From: JAPUIN01 sp041580375
GTDB lineage: Bacteria; Acidobacteriota; Polarisedimenticolia; Gp22-AA2
Assembly: GCA_041580375.1 (NCBI GenBank)
Contig: JBFGDZ010000015.1
Coordinates: 1-33,984, forward strand
Direction of reading: 5' to 3'
DNA: 33,984 nucleotides
Below the pieces are notes generated by a model, which was given only the letters and a program-made list of their open reading frames with translations, was not told where the DNA came from and made no database searches. Below are positions 7,089-14,368 of the stretch, piece by piece. The position numbers and the translations under genes were made by a program. Position 1 is the stretch's first letter, and each line of letters opens with the position of its first letter.

Positions 7089-7698
7089 CGGAACTCCTCT
7101 CGGAAGAGGACGGCGGGGCGCCGCCCTCGTCAGGGTCCGGGGACCGGTCGCCCCGGACGGGGCCGCGCATCCGCCGGCGGACTCCCTCCTCGCAGCGGAC
7201 GCGCCGGTAGTGGAATTCCACCCTCCGCGCGGCGCCCCCCTGTTCCCCTTCGATCTGCGCGAGCAGGGATCCGTCCTTCCCGCGCCGGTAACGGATGCGC
7301 TGCGGGAAGTCATGATCGGGGTTCTCGAACACCGCCGTGTCGCCCGCGATCTCCGCCTGCGCGAACTCCGTTTCTTTCTGTCCGGAGGGCAGGGCGATGT
7401 AGACCAGCCGGCCGTCCCGCTCCTCGATGCGGAGGAATTCGTAGGCCCTCAGGCGGCCGTCCTTCACGTACCGGTTGATCCCCAGCATGTTGTCGCCGAG
7501 CGGCGCCGTCCACTGCTCCTGCACCACCCGATCCTCCGCCCGGGTCTCCCAGCAACCGGTCATCCAGGCGATCGATTCGAACAGCGGTTCTCCGGCGGGC
7601 TGCTCTCCGGCCGCGACGGACTCCCGGGTCGCGGGCGCGGCCGCCGACGACACGGCCCCGGCGAGAACGAGGGCGCACCACACGCGGCGGTTGATCAT
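7081..7698 (-). CDS. DUF6265-family exported protein
   Basis: The 205-residue protein has a signal peptide (MINRRVWCALVLAGAVSSAA). The domain matches DUF6265: IAWMTGCWETR, then NMLGINRYVKDGRLRAYEF, then VFENPDHDFPQRIRYRR. The phrase F-E-N-P-x-H-D-F-P-Q is diagnostic. This lipocalin-like family has no established biochemical role. The last 40 residues are a Ser/Arg/Asp-rich tail that goes beyond the usual family end. The ATG overlaps the upstream lipoprotein stop by four bases (7695-7698), and the stop overlaps the VOC start. Confidence 0.85.
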   Translation of the reverse strand: MINRRVWCALVLAGAVSSAAAPATRESVAAGEQPAGEPLFESIAWMTGCWETRAEDRVVQEQWTAPLGDNMLGINRYVKDGRLRAYEFLRIEERDGRLVYIALPSGQKETEFAQAEIAGDTAVFENPDHDFPQRIRYRRGKDGSLLAQIEGEQGGAARRVEFHYRRVRCEEGVRRRMRGPVRGDRSPDPDEGGAPPSSSERSSDE

Positions 7699-8360
7699 CC
7701 GTCCTCCCCGGTCTCGGCGGGCGTCGGCGGCGGCTCCTCGGACGGCATCACGGCGGTCAGCGTCCCGGCGGCGCCCATCAGCGCCTCCACGTCATCGGGC
7801 GTCGTCCCGTAGACCCAGATGTGCAGCTCCAGCTTGCGGACCTTCCGCGGAGCTTCGACGCGGCGAGCCTCGAAAAACTCCTCGAAGAACTCGTCCAGAA
7901 CGGTCTCCCGCATCAGCACCCTGTTGCCCAGGACGTCCTCATCCTCCCACCCGTACCAGAGGATCTCCCGTGCGCCGTGTCTCCGCCGATCCTTGTTGAC
8001 GATCAGAGGATCCCGCGAGCGGAACGTCTCCGGATCGGCCCCGACGAAGATACCCAGGCCGGACTCCCCGGCTTCGCCGTTCTCCCCGATGCAGTACGCG
8101 TAGTGGACCTCGTAACCCTTCCCCGCCTCGCTCTCGAATTCGTGGCGGCACGGCATCTCGACGCGGAGCCCGGGAACCCCCCCGCGCTGTGAACCGAAGA
8201 TGAGCGGTCCGGGTCCGCGACGCTCGAAGACGATCGGTCCCTCGGGCAGGGCCTCCTCGAGCTCCGATTCGGGGAACGGTGCGGACAGGCATGCGGCGAG
8301 CGGGATCGCGGCGAGGGCCGCTCCCGCGGCCCTGCGCGTGCGGGCGCGTCGCGCCGTCAT
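7695..8360 (-). CDS. Lipoprotein of unknown function
   Basis: The 221-residue product opens with an Arg-rich n-region, a short hydrophobic core and the lipobox L-A-A-C (AIPLAAC, Cys24). This predicts a lipid-anchored envelope protein. The mature part is acidic and contains a VLDEFFEEFFEARR helix and a KVRKLELHIWVYGTTPDDVE strand-turn. I do not recognise the family. It overlaps the DUF6265 gene by four bases, so the two exported proteins are probably made together. Upstream lies a 91-base gap before the FAD oxidoreductase. Confidence 0.75.
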   Translation of the reverse strand: MTARRARTRRAAGAALAAIPLAACLSAPFPESELEEALPEGPIVFERRGPGPLIFGSQRGGVPGLRVEMPCRHEFESEAGKGYEVHYAYCIGENGEAGESGLGIFVGADPETFRSRDPLIVNKDRRRHGAREILWYGWEDEDVLGNRVLMRETVLDEFFEEFFEARRVEAPRKVRKLELHIWVYGTTPDDVEALMGAAGTLTAVMPSEEPPPTPAETGEDG

Positions 8361-8451
8361 CGGCGATTCTCCACCGTCCTGCGGCTCCTCGATACGTGCG
8401 GCACGGACCTGAACACCTCGCCCCGCGATGGTAACACGCGCCGCGCTCCGC

Positions 8452-9942
8452 TCAGGCCGGGAACATCTTCCGGTAGTGCCTGTACCAGTCGCTCTGGAAG
8501 CGTTCGCGCGGATCGTACTGGTGTTTGGCGGCCAGGAAGGCCGGCATCTGCGGATAGCAGGCGATGACCTGATCGCGCGTCGCCCACCGGTGATAGGTGA
8601 GGTAGTAGGCGCCCCCGTGCTCGCGGGCGCGATCGATGAGCCGGCGGAAATCGGCCGCCGTTTTGATCAGACCGTCCCCGTCATGGGCGGTGTGCAGATT
8701 GAAGATGATGCAGGCCCAGGGACGCCGCGCCCAGCCGAGGAAGGTCTCGGCCTCCGGCTCGATCAGGCGGACGGTCCCGTAGATCAGATCGACCTCGTGC
8801 GCGATGAAGTCGGATCGAGCCGCCTCCATGAACGCGGCGAGATCGTCGCGCGGCACGTAAATCTCCGTGATCATCTCCGAACCCCGGGCGGACGGGCCGA
8901 GGCCCCGCCCGAGGATCCGGTGATAATCGTCGATGTACGTGGAGAGCTGATGCGTGTCGGACCAGTAGGCCTGCCCGCTCGTCTGCAGATAGTATTCGGA
9001 GTAGAGGTGGAACGCCTTCTCCCGGTCCAGGTGGCCGAGGCGGATGAACTCGAGCCACTCCTCGCGTGAGAGGGCAGGCTGCCGCTCCGGGGACGGCCGG
9101 TCGTCCCGCACGGGCCGGTAGCAGGAGAAGACGCCCGTCCTCAGGAGCGATTCCGAGGCGGGCGCGGTGGCGAACTGAAAATCGCCGAACAGGTATCCTT
9201 CCGCGATCCGGTCCGCGAAGCGCCTGGCGATGCCGGCCGTATCGGTCACCTCGACGACCCGCTCGATGCGGCGGCGCGGGGCCAGCCTCAGGCGGACGCT
9301 CGCGATCGGCCCGAACAGCCCGTAGCCGCCGATCGCCAGCCGGAAGAGATCCTCGTTCTCGGTGCGGCTGCAGCGTCGCAGATCCCCCCGCGCGTCGACG
9401 AGGGTGAACGCCTCGACGTCCTGCACGATCGGCCTGTAGGAGAGGCCGCGACCGTGCACGTTCGCCGCCAGAGCCCCGCCGATGCTGAGCCTGTCGGCGC
9501 CCGTCTGCTTCTGCACGATCCCCCACGGACGATCCCGGCCCGACTGCGCCTCCAGCAGATCGTCGATGAGATCCGGCCAGAGCGTGCCCCCGCCGACCTC
9601 CACCTCTCCCCTGTCCGCGTCGAACTCGATGATGCCCGCCAGGCCGGACGTGTCGATCAGGACGGTCCCGCTCCCGAACTGCTGTCCGCCCATGGCGTGA
9701 CGGGCCCCCATGATCGACAGCGCCTCTCCGCGGCGATCGACCTCGCGCAGGATCTCCTGCAGAGCCGCGGCGGTTGCGGGACGTTCGATCCTCAGCACGC
9801 GCGTACGGTTCAACTGCGAATGAACGTCATTCACCCAGACGCCGTCCGGTTCGCCGCGGGGCCACGCGCAGGCCGCGGGAAGCAGCGCCGCGGCGGCCCC
9901 GGCCTGCGCTCCGAGGCGGAGGACGTCACGTCGCGTCAGCAT
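8452..9942 (-). CDS. Tat-exported FAD-binding oxidoreductase
   Basis: The 496-residue protein starts MLTRRDVLRLGAQAGAAAAL, a Tat signal with the twin Arg in T-R-R-D-V-L-R-L. An Ala-rich core and a Cys (PAAC) follow. The FAD-binding PCMH domain covers about residues 45-215, with ALSIMGARHAMGGQQFGSG (pyrophosphate loop; His as possible FAD attachment site) and LSIGGALAANVHGRG. The rest is a vanillyl-alcohol-oxidase-type cap and ends YDPRERFQSDWYRHYRKM. This general type includes aldonolactone oxidases and DprE1-like enzymes. The substrate is unknown. ATG 9942 lies inside the end of the upstream membrane gene (17-base overlap). Confidence 0.87.
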   Translation of the reverse strand: MLTRRDVLRLGAQAGAAAALLPAACAWPRGEPDGVWVNDVHSQLNRTRVLRIERPATAAALQEILREVDRRGEALSIMGARHAMGGQQFGSGTVLIDTSGLAGIIEFDADRGEVEVGGGTLWPDLIDDLLEAQSGRDRPWGIVQKQTGADRLSIGGALAANVHGRGLSYRPIVQDVEAFTLVDARGDLRRCSRTENEDLFRLAIGGYGLFGPIASVRLRLAPRRRIERVVEVTDTAGIARRFADRIAEGYLFGDFQFATAPASESLLRTGVFSCYRPVRDDRPSPERQPALSREEWLEFIRLGHLDREKAFHLYSEYYLQTSGQAYWSDTHQLSTYIDDYHRILGRGLGPSARGSEMITEIYVPRDDLAAFMEAARSDFIAHEVDLIYGTVRLIEPEAETFLGWARRPWACIIFNLHTAHDGDGLIKTAADFRRLIDRAREHGGAYYLTYHRWATRDQVIACYPQMPAFLAAKHQYDPRERFQSDWYRHYRKMFPA

Positions 9943-10582
9943 GCGATCCTCCGGACAATCGAAGCAGGTTCCGCAGCCCGACGAAGATGAGCGCCAGCGC
10001 CACGGCCTGGACGAGGTGATAGAGAGCGTTGTGATCCAGATAGACGGTGTGGATCCCGACCCGGAAATGCTGAAGGCCGGCCGCAGCAAACGTGAAAATG
10101 ATTCCCAGAATGCCGAAGGAGGCTCTCGGCACGCGATCGCGCCGCGCCGCGACGGCGAAACCGGCCAGGAGCCACAGCGAGGCCGGAAGGTACATCGCGA
10201 TCGCGACCCAGAAGGCGTCGTGCACGAACACGACGATGACAGCGTAGGCCGCGTACATCGCGCAGGCCGACGCCGCGATCCGGCCCGCGGCGCGTGGACG
10301 CAGCATCATGCGTGCCCCGATGCCCCAGGCCGCGAGCGCCGTCAGCCCGATCGCGAGGAGGGTTCCGCGCCATAGCGGGACGTGCAATGCGCAGGAGCGA
10401 TCGGCGAGGAATCCGTGCAGGGTCCCTCCGGCGAGGGGACCCAGCGTCGCGGAGGCGAAGAAGAGGATCACCCAGGCGCGCAGGGCACCCCCCTCCGCGG
10501 GACGCCGCAGAACGGCGAGCGCGAAGAGGGCGCATTCGATCGCCAGCAGATAGTCGGTCAGCGCGACGGCCGGCTCGCTCAT
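9926..10582 (-). CDS. Seven-helix membrane protein, DUF6962/CREST-like
   Basis: The 218-residue protein has about seven membrane segments. It opens SEPAVALTDYLLAIECALF. A conserved-looking GPLAGGTLHGF lies in or near the second segment and VYLDHNALYHLVQAVAL in the last. One His in the second helix and two in the last helix (D-H-N-x-L-Y-H) match the pattern of the CREST hydrolase superfamily, which includes alkaline ceramidases. That link is inference from the His pattern; I believe the formal family is DUF6962. The stop overlaps the FAD oxidoreductase start by 17 bases, so the two products are likely partners. Confidence 0.75.
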   Translation of the reverse strand: MSEPAVALTDYLLAIECALFALAVLRRPAEGGALRAWVILFFASATLGPLAGGTLHGFLADRSCALHVPLWRGTLLAIGLTALAAWGIGARMMLRPRAAGRIAASACAMYAAYAVIVVFVHDAFWVAIAMYLPASLWLLAGFAVAARRDRVPRASFGILGIIFTFAAAGLQHFRVGIHTVYLDHNALYHLVQAVALALIFVGLRNLLRLSGGSHADAT

Positions 10583-10615
10583 CGCATCACACGTCCCGGA
10601 GCGAGTATGTCCGGG

Positions 10616-10780
10616 TCAGCGCGTGACCGCGTGGTAAATCACGTAGATCCACGACAGGATGCCGTGCACGATGGCCCAGAGAATCGACTGGTTTTTCCAC
10701 CAGGAGATCGCGATCGCCAGGGCCGTGCCGAACGTGATCCCCGCCCGGGCCACTTCCCGTTTCGCATTCCTGTCCGCCAT
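10616..10780 (-). CDS. 54-residue single-helix membrane protein
   Basis: ATG 10780 is preceded by a strong ribosome site, GGAGGT, nine bases upstream. The frame encodes MADRNAKREVARAGITFGTA, LAIAISWWKNQSILWAIVHG and ILSWIYVIYHAVTR, then TGA. A basic N-terminus and two short hydrophobic stretches (residues 15-27 and 32-50, rich in Trp, Ile and Tyr) suggest an inner-membrane miniprotein with one or two helices. Similar short proteins with the phrase W-A-I-[IV]-H-G-[IV] occur in other bacteria, as I recall; function is not known. It ends 33 bases before the seven-helix gene and may share its transcript. Confidence 0.7.
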   Translation of the reverse strand: MADRNAKREVARAGITFGTALAIAISWWKNQSILWAIVHGILSWIYVIYHAVTR

Positions 10781-10886
10781 GTCGCATCCACCTCCGACCC
10801 GGAACGCTCCCCGGGCATCATGGTTCCCCGGCCGGTTTCACGCGCAGCCCGATCACGCGCGTCGCGCCCTGCCCATCGAATTCCGT

Positions 10887-11387
10887 TCATCGATAATAAC
10901 TGACCTCGATGCGCTGCTCACCCATCTCCACCGTATACGAGATGGTGAACTGAGTCATCGAGGGGTAGTCGACGAGATACCGATGCGGCTCGATCTTGCG
11001 GAATTGATTTCTGCCGAGCGCCCGCTTGAGGATCGCCGGGTCGGCCAGACCCGGATCGAACGACCTGAGGAGCTCGATCGATTTCTTGAAGAGCGCCTTG
11101 CGATTCCGGTAATCGGCGTCGTCCCGCCCGTAGTATCTGATCGCGAAACCGAGATGCATGCATCCGCCCGTCCAGAGCACGACGCGTCCCTTCTTCAACC
11201 CGATCTCCAGTGCGTTCTCTTCGGGAAGGAACCGCGCTGTCTCGTGCATGTCCTGGAGTCTTCTGTAGGCTGCACGGTGCGTCGCCTGGTCGTAGAGGCA
11301 CTCGTCCGCGCGAGGACCTCCGTCCGCGAGGATCGGGATGAAGATGAGGAAAACGGCCGCTCTCCGCGAGGCCAGACGGGATGTCAT
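10887..11387 (-). CDS. Secreted protein of unknown function
   Basis: From ATG 11387 the product has 166 residues, with a signal peptide (RLASRRAAVFLIFIPILADG) and a mature part starting near PRADECLYDQATH. Two Cys (DECLY and TGGCMHLG) could form a disulfide in the periplasm. The central part is basic and helical (RNRKALFKKSIELL), and the C-terminus is a beta strand pair (TQFTISYTVEMGEQRIEVSY). I do not recognise the family. It begins 11 bases after the stop of the membrane-anchored gene upstream and is probably its operon partner. An upstream in-frame ATG at 11453 would remove the signal peptide from the N-terminus and is not preferred. Confidence 0.65.
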   Translation of the reverse strand: MTSRLASRRAAVFLIFIPILADGGPRADECLYDQATHRAAYRRLQDMHETARFLPEENALEIGLKKGRVVLWTGGCMHLGFAIRYYGRDDADYRNRKALFKKSIELLRSFDPGLADPAILKRALGRNQFRKIEPHRYLVDYPSMTQFTISYTVEMGEQRIEVSYYR

Positions 11388-11398
11388 GTAGCGGGTCC

Positions 11399-11875
11399 TC
11401 AGTCGCCCGCGTCCTGTTCGAGGACGCCGACCGCCGCGTACACGGTCGTGCATCGTTCTTGCCGAGTGCAGACCTCGATGTGGCCGCCGTGCAGACCGGA
11501 TTCAACGGCCCTCAGCCGCAACCGCACGCTCAGGGTCTCGTCCGGCGCCAGCGGTCGCTCGAGCCACAGCGTCTCGAAATTCAGGGTGTGATCCCTCGTG
11601 CGGTACGCCGGCTCGGAATCGATCAGCTCCAGGCCAGCCAGGAAGCTGTCGTAAACGTCCACGCTCGCGACCGTGATCGGCTCCGGGCCGGCGTTCTCCA
11701 CGTCCAGTTCCACTCGAAATTCTTCGCCCCTGAACACGCGCTCGGGGGATCGAACGGACACGCGAAAGGGCGGCTCCCCCCCGAAAAAGTGCAGGTAGAG
11801 TCCGACGGCGCCGCCGATCCAGAGGAGCGACGTCGCGACGAATGTGACGAGTACGGTGACGACGGTTTTGTGCAT
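11399..11875 (-). CDS. Membrane-anchored Ig-like-domain protein
   Basis: The 158-residue protein begins MHKTVVTVLVTFVATSLLWI, a single hydrophobic segment ending near GLYLHFFGG. About 130 residues of beta-rich sequence follow. The run GEEFRVELDVENAGPEPITV, then DETLSVRLRLRAVESGLHGG, is typical of Ig-like/DUF11-type folds that carry E-x-x-x-x-V-x-V-x-N-x-G motifs. The chain would face the periplasm. Two late Cys (EVCTRQERC) could pair. A GAGG ribosome site precedes ATG 11875. No specific function is indicated. It faces the B3/B4 gene across a 161-base divergent gap. Confidence 0.65.
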   Translation of the reverse strand: MHKTVVTVLVTFVATSLLWIGGAVGLYLHFFGGEPPFRVSVRSPERVFRGEEFRVELDVENAGPEPITVASVDVYDSFLAGLELIDSEPAYRTRDHTLNFETLWLERPLAPDETLSVRLRLRAVESGLHGGHIEVCTRQERCTTVYAAVGVLEQDAGD

Positions 11876-12036
11876 GACCTCGCCCGGGTGACGCCGTGCC
11901 GGAAGCCGATGTATCCTTCGCGCGTCTCGAGGTATCGCACCGTGCGGAATCCGTACGGCGACTCTATCCCGTTTCCGGCGGAGCCGCAAGCTCTCCACGG
12001 CCGGCCGACCGGCCAATGACGCGCGCGGGTCAGACG

Positions 12037-12738
12037 ATGAAGACCCCACATCGACTCCGGATTCCCACCTTCTCCTCCGGCCTCCCCGCATCCCTGCGCC
12101 TCGGACTGGTCGCGGCCGGGCCGGTCGCGATCGCGCCCGCGGGCGCCGCGCTTCAGGAAGAGATTGACGATCTCTGCCGGACGTTGGTGAAGGAGCACGC
12201 GGGGAAGCAGCCGTCCGCCATCGACGGGCTGGCGCCGGCGCGCGAGCTCTATCGCGCGTTCGGGATCGATCCCACGCGGACCCGGCCGTCGTCGGAGGCG
12301 CTTCTGCGGCGAATCCTCAGGGGGAAGGGGCTGCCGCGCATCCTGAACGCCGTCGATGTCTGCAATCTGTGCGCCCTGAGGTTCCTGCTGTCGATCGGCC
12401 TCTACGACGCGGGAAGGATTCGCGGCAACGTCACGCTGCGACCGGGCGCGCCGGGCGAAACGTACGCCGGGATCCGCAAGGATGAGGTCCACCTGGAGGG
12501 GCGGCCGGTGCTGGCGGACGAAGAGGGTGCCTTCGGCAACCCGACGTCCGATTCACTGCGGACGTCGGTGACCCTGGAGACGACCTCCATCGACATGGTC
12601 ATCTTCGCCCCGGCGTCGGTGCCCCCCGCGGCGCTCGAAGCGCACGTCGCAGCCGCCCGCGCCCTGATGGAGCGGCATCTGGCTCCCGCGGGCGGCGCCG
12701 TGACGACCGACGGGACGGTGATCAGCGGCCCCCGATGA
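12037..12738 (+). CDS. B3/B4 domain protein (PheT tRNA-editing-domain-like)
   Basis: The 233-residue product matches free-standing B3/B4 domain proteins, which resemble the editing region of the phenylalanyl-tRNA synthetase beta chain. Characteristic parts are RTRPSSEALLRRILRGKGLP, ILNAVDVCNLCALRFLLSIG and a later ETTSIDMVIFAPASV. The early stretch LPASLRLGLVAAGPVAIAP looks hydrophobic, but it corresponds to the first strand of the fold rather than to a signal peptide. Known or proposed roles are in editing or sensing of mischarged amino acids; this is family knowledge only. I use ATG 12037; an in-frame ATG at 12016 is possible. It is transcribed alone, converging on yceI. Confidence 0.8.
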   Translation: MKTPHRLRIPTFSSGLPASLRLGLVAAGPVAIAPAGAALQEEIDDLCRTLVKEHAGKQPSAIDGLAPARELYRAFGIDPTRTRPSSEALLRRILRGKGLPRILNAVDVCNLCALRFLLSIGLYDAGRIRGNVTLRPGAPGETYAGIRKDEVHLEGRPVLADEEGAFGNPTSDSLRTSVTLETTSIDMVIFAPASVPPAALEAHVAAARALMERHLAPAGGAVTTDGTVISGPR

Positions 12739-12771
12739 AGCCGGAATGTCGGGTGGGGCGGGCGCGGCGCC

Positions 12772-12795
12772 GGCCGGCGCTCGCGAGGGCCGGCC
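12772..12795. terminator. GC-rich hairpin between convergent genes
   Basis: GGCCGGC (12772-12778) and GCCGGCC (12789-12795) can form a 7-bp stem with a 10-base loop. A separate 14-base perfect palindrome, GCGCCGGCCGGCGC, lies at 12767-12780 and overlaps it. The site falls in the 63-base gap between the convergent B3/B4 and YceI genes, so it could end transcription from both sides. No T-tract follows on either strand, so it is not a classic intrinsic terminator. Confidence 0.35.
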
Positions 12796-12801
12796 TCCGT
12801 C

Positions 12802-13446
12802 TCACCTGGCCCCGGCCTTCTGCTGCAGGCGGACCGCCTCGACGTTGAGGACGATCTCGACGTCGTTCCCGAGCACGTAGCCGCCCCCCTCGACGATGTC
12901 ATTCCACGCGACGCCGAAGTCCTTGCGGTTGATCGTGGTGTTCGCCTCGAACCCGCCCCGGAACCCGTATCCCTTGCCGAAGCCGAGGACATCCACGTCG
13001 AGCGTCACCGGCCTCGTCACGCCGCGGATCGTGAGGTTGCCGTCCACCTTCAGTTTGTTGTCCCCGGCCTGGCGGACCTTCGTCGATTTGAACGTCAGCT
13101 TCGGGTGGTTCGCGACATCGAAGAAGTCGGCGCTTCTGAGGTGCTGGTCACGCTTCTCATCGTTGGTGTCGATGCTGGCCGCGTCGATCGTGATCTCGAC
13201 GGACGATCCCTTCGCCAGGTTCTCCCGATCGAGACGGATCTGCCCCTCGAACTTGTTGAATCGCCCCGGCACCTTGCTGAAGAAGTGGCGCACCTTGAAG
13301 CCGATGTTCGTGTGCTCAGGATCGATGCGAAAAGTCTCCATCGCCGCCTGCGCCGGCGCGGATGCGGCCAGCGCGATCGCGGCCGCCGCCGCGGTGATGG
13401 CTCCCCGCCTGATCGTGCTGCTGATGATTCGGATTGACGTGTTCAT
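12802..13446 (-). CDS. yceI: YceI-family periplasmic lipid-binding protein
   Basis: The 214-residue protein has a signal peptide ending in an A-x-A site (AASAPAQAA near residue 35) and then the YceI lipocalin-like domain. Hallmarks are RIDPEHTNIGFKVRHFFSKV, GRFNKFEGQI, KRDQHLRSADFFDVANHPKL and GNLTIRGVTRPVTLDV. Family members bind isoprenoid or quinone-like lipids in a beta-barrel cavity. They are periplasmic, often beside cytochrome b561, which is not seen here. ATG 13446 follows GGAGGTCAACGCACG, a good ribosome site. The chain has the typical full length. Confidence 0.92.
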   Translation of the reverse strand: MNTSIRIISSTIRRGAITAAAAAIALAASAPAQAAMETFRIDPEHTNIGFKVRHFFSKVPGRFNKFEGQIRLDRENLAKGSSVEITIDAASIDTNDEKRDQHLRSADFFDVANHPKLTFKSTKVRQAGDNKLKVDGNLTIRGVTRPVTLDVDVLGFGKGYGFRGGFEANTTINRKDFGVAWNDIVEGGGYVLGNDVEIVLNVEAVRLQQKAGAR

Positions 13447-13606
13447 CGTGCGTTGACCTCCTCGAATGGTTTTCCACCCGGGCCGCCGGGACCCGCCGTG
13501 TTCCCTGAACAGACCCGGCCCGGGGTTTATTTCCATCGACGGCGCGCGCGGCCCCGCCGGCCGGCGCGGCTGCGGGCGATCGGGGCCCGGGGCGGGGCGG
13601 GGCAGT

Positions 13607-14344
13607 CTAATCAAGATGCCGGCCGCCGTCCACGCGGATCGTCTCCCCGGTGACGAAATCGGTCTCGACCAGGAAGAGCACGGCCCGGGCGATCTCGGCG
13701 GGCCCGCCCCAGCGGCGCAGCGGGGTCGCCTCGCGAACCTCGCGCTCGGCCTCATCGGCCATCGACTCCGGCTTCAGGATCGGACCGGGCGCGATCGCGT
13801 TGACCAGGATGTCGGGGGCCAGCTCGAGCGCCAGTCCTTCGGTCAGGCCCACCACGCCCGCTTTGGCGACGTAATAAGGCACGTAGCCGCGGTACCGGGG
13901 GCGCCGGCTCGCGGGCGTCCAGTCGGCGAAGGGGATGATCCTCCCTCCTCCCCGCTGGCGCATGAGGGGCGCCGCAGCGAGGGCGAGGTGGTAAACGCTG
14001 CCGAGATCGACGCTCAGGCTCGACCTCCACGCGGCGTCGTCCAGAGCGTCGAAGGGCGTTCGATCGTAGACGGACGCCATGCAGACGAGGATGTCGAGGC
14101 CTCCCAGCCCGTCCCTGACGGCGTCGACGACCCGGGAGGCGGAGGCCGGATCGGCGAGATCGGCCTGCACGGTGAGGGCGCGCGCCTTCAGCGCCTGCAC
14201 GGCATCCGCGGTCCTGCCGGCGCTGGCGCCGGACTTCCTGTAGGTCAGCGCGACGTCGCATCCGCGCCGGGCCAGAGCCTCGGCCACGGCCAATCCGATG
14301 CGGGCGCCACCCGTGATCAGCGCGACCTTGCCCCTCGGATCCAT
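13607..14344 (-). CDS. SDR oxidoreductase, pteridine-reductase-like active site
   Basis: The 245-residue protein is a classical-size short-chain dehydrogenase. It has TGGARIG at residues 11-17 (nucleotide-binding loop) and VTYRKS-like residues after the second strand (TYRKSGAS), which suggest NADPH. The YxxxK pair is Tyr157-Lys161 (PYYVAKAG). The position of the usual catalytic Ser is taken by Asp141 (IIPFADWTP), as in pteridine reductase PTR1 and FolM. The usual N-N-A-G is replaced by VCMAS. Asp141 to Tyr157 is 16 residues, three more than usual. The C-terminal GGRHLD fits the family. It follows the amidase gene by 24 bases. Confidence 0.87.
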   Translation of the reverse strand: MDPRGKVALITGGARIGLAVAEALARRGCDVALTYRKSGASAGRTADAVQALKARALTVQADLADPASASRVVDAVRDGLGGLDILVCMASVYDRTPFDALDDAAWRSSLSVDLGSVYHLALAAAPLMRQRGGGRIIPFADWTPASRRPRYRGYVPYYVAKAGVVGLTEGLALELAPDILVNAIAPGPILKPESMADEAEREVREATPLRRWGGPAEIARAVLFLVETDFVTGETIRVDGGRHLD

Positions 14345-14368
14345 CGGTCCCTCGTCTTCGGGATCACG

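Noticed and set aside
12067..12160. A possible signal peptide at the start of the B3/B4 protein
   Set aside because: The hydrophobic stretch LPASLRLGLVAAGPVAIAP corresponds to the first strand of the B3/B4 fold in other members, and there is no basic n-region directly before it.
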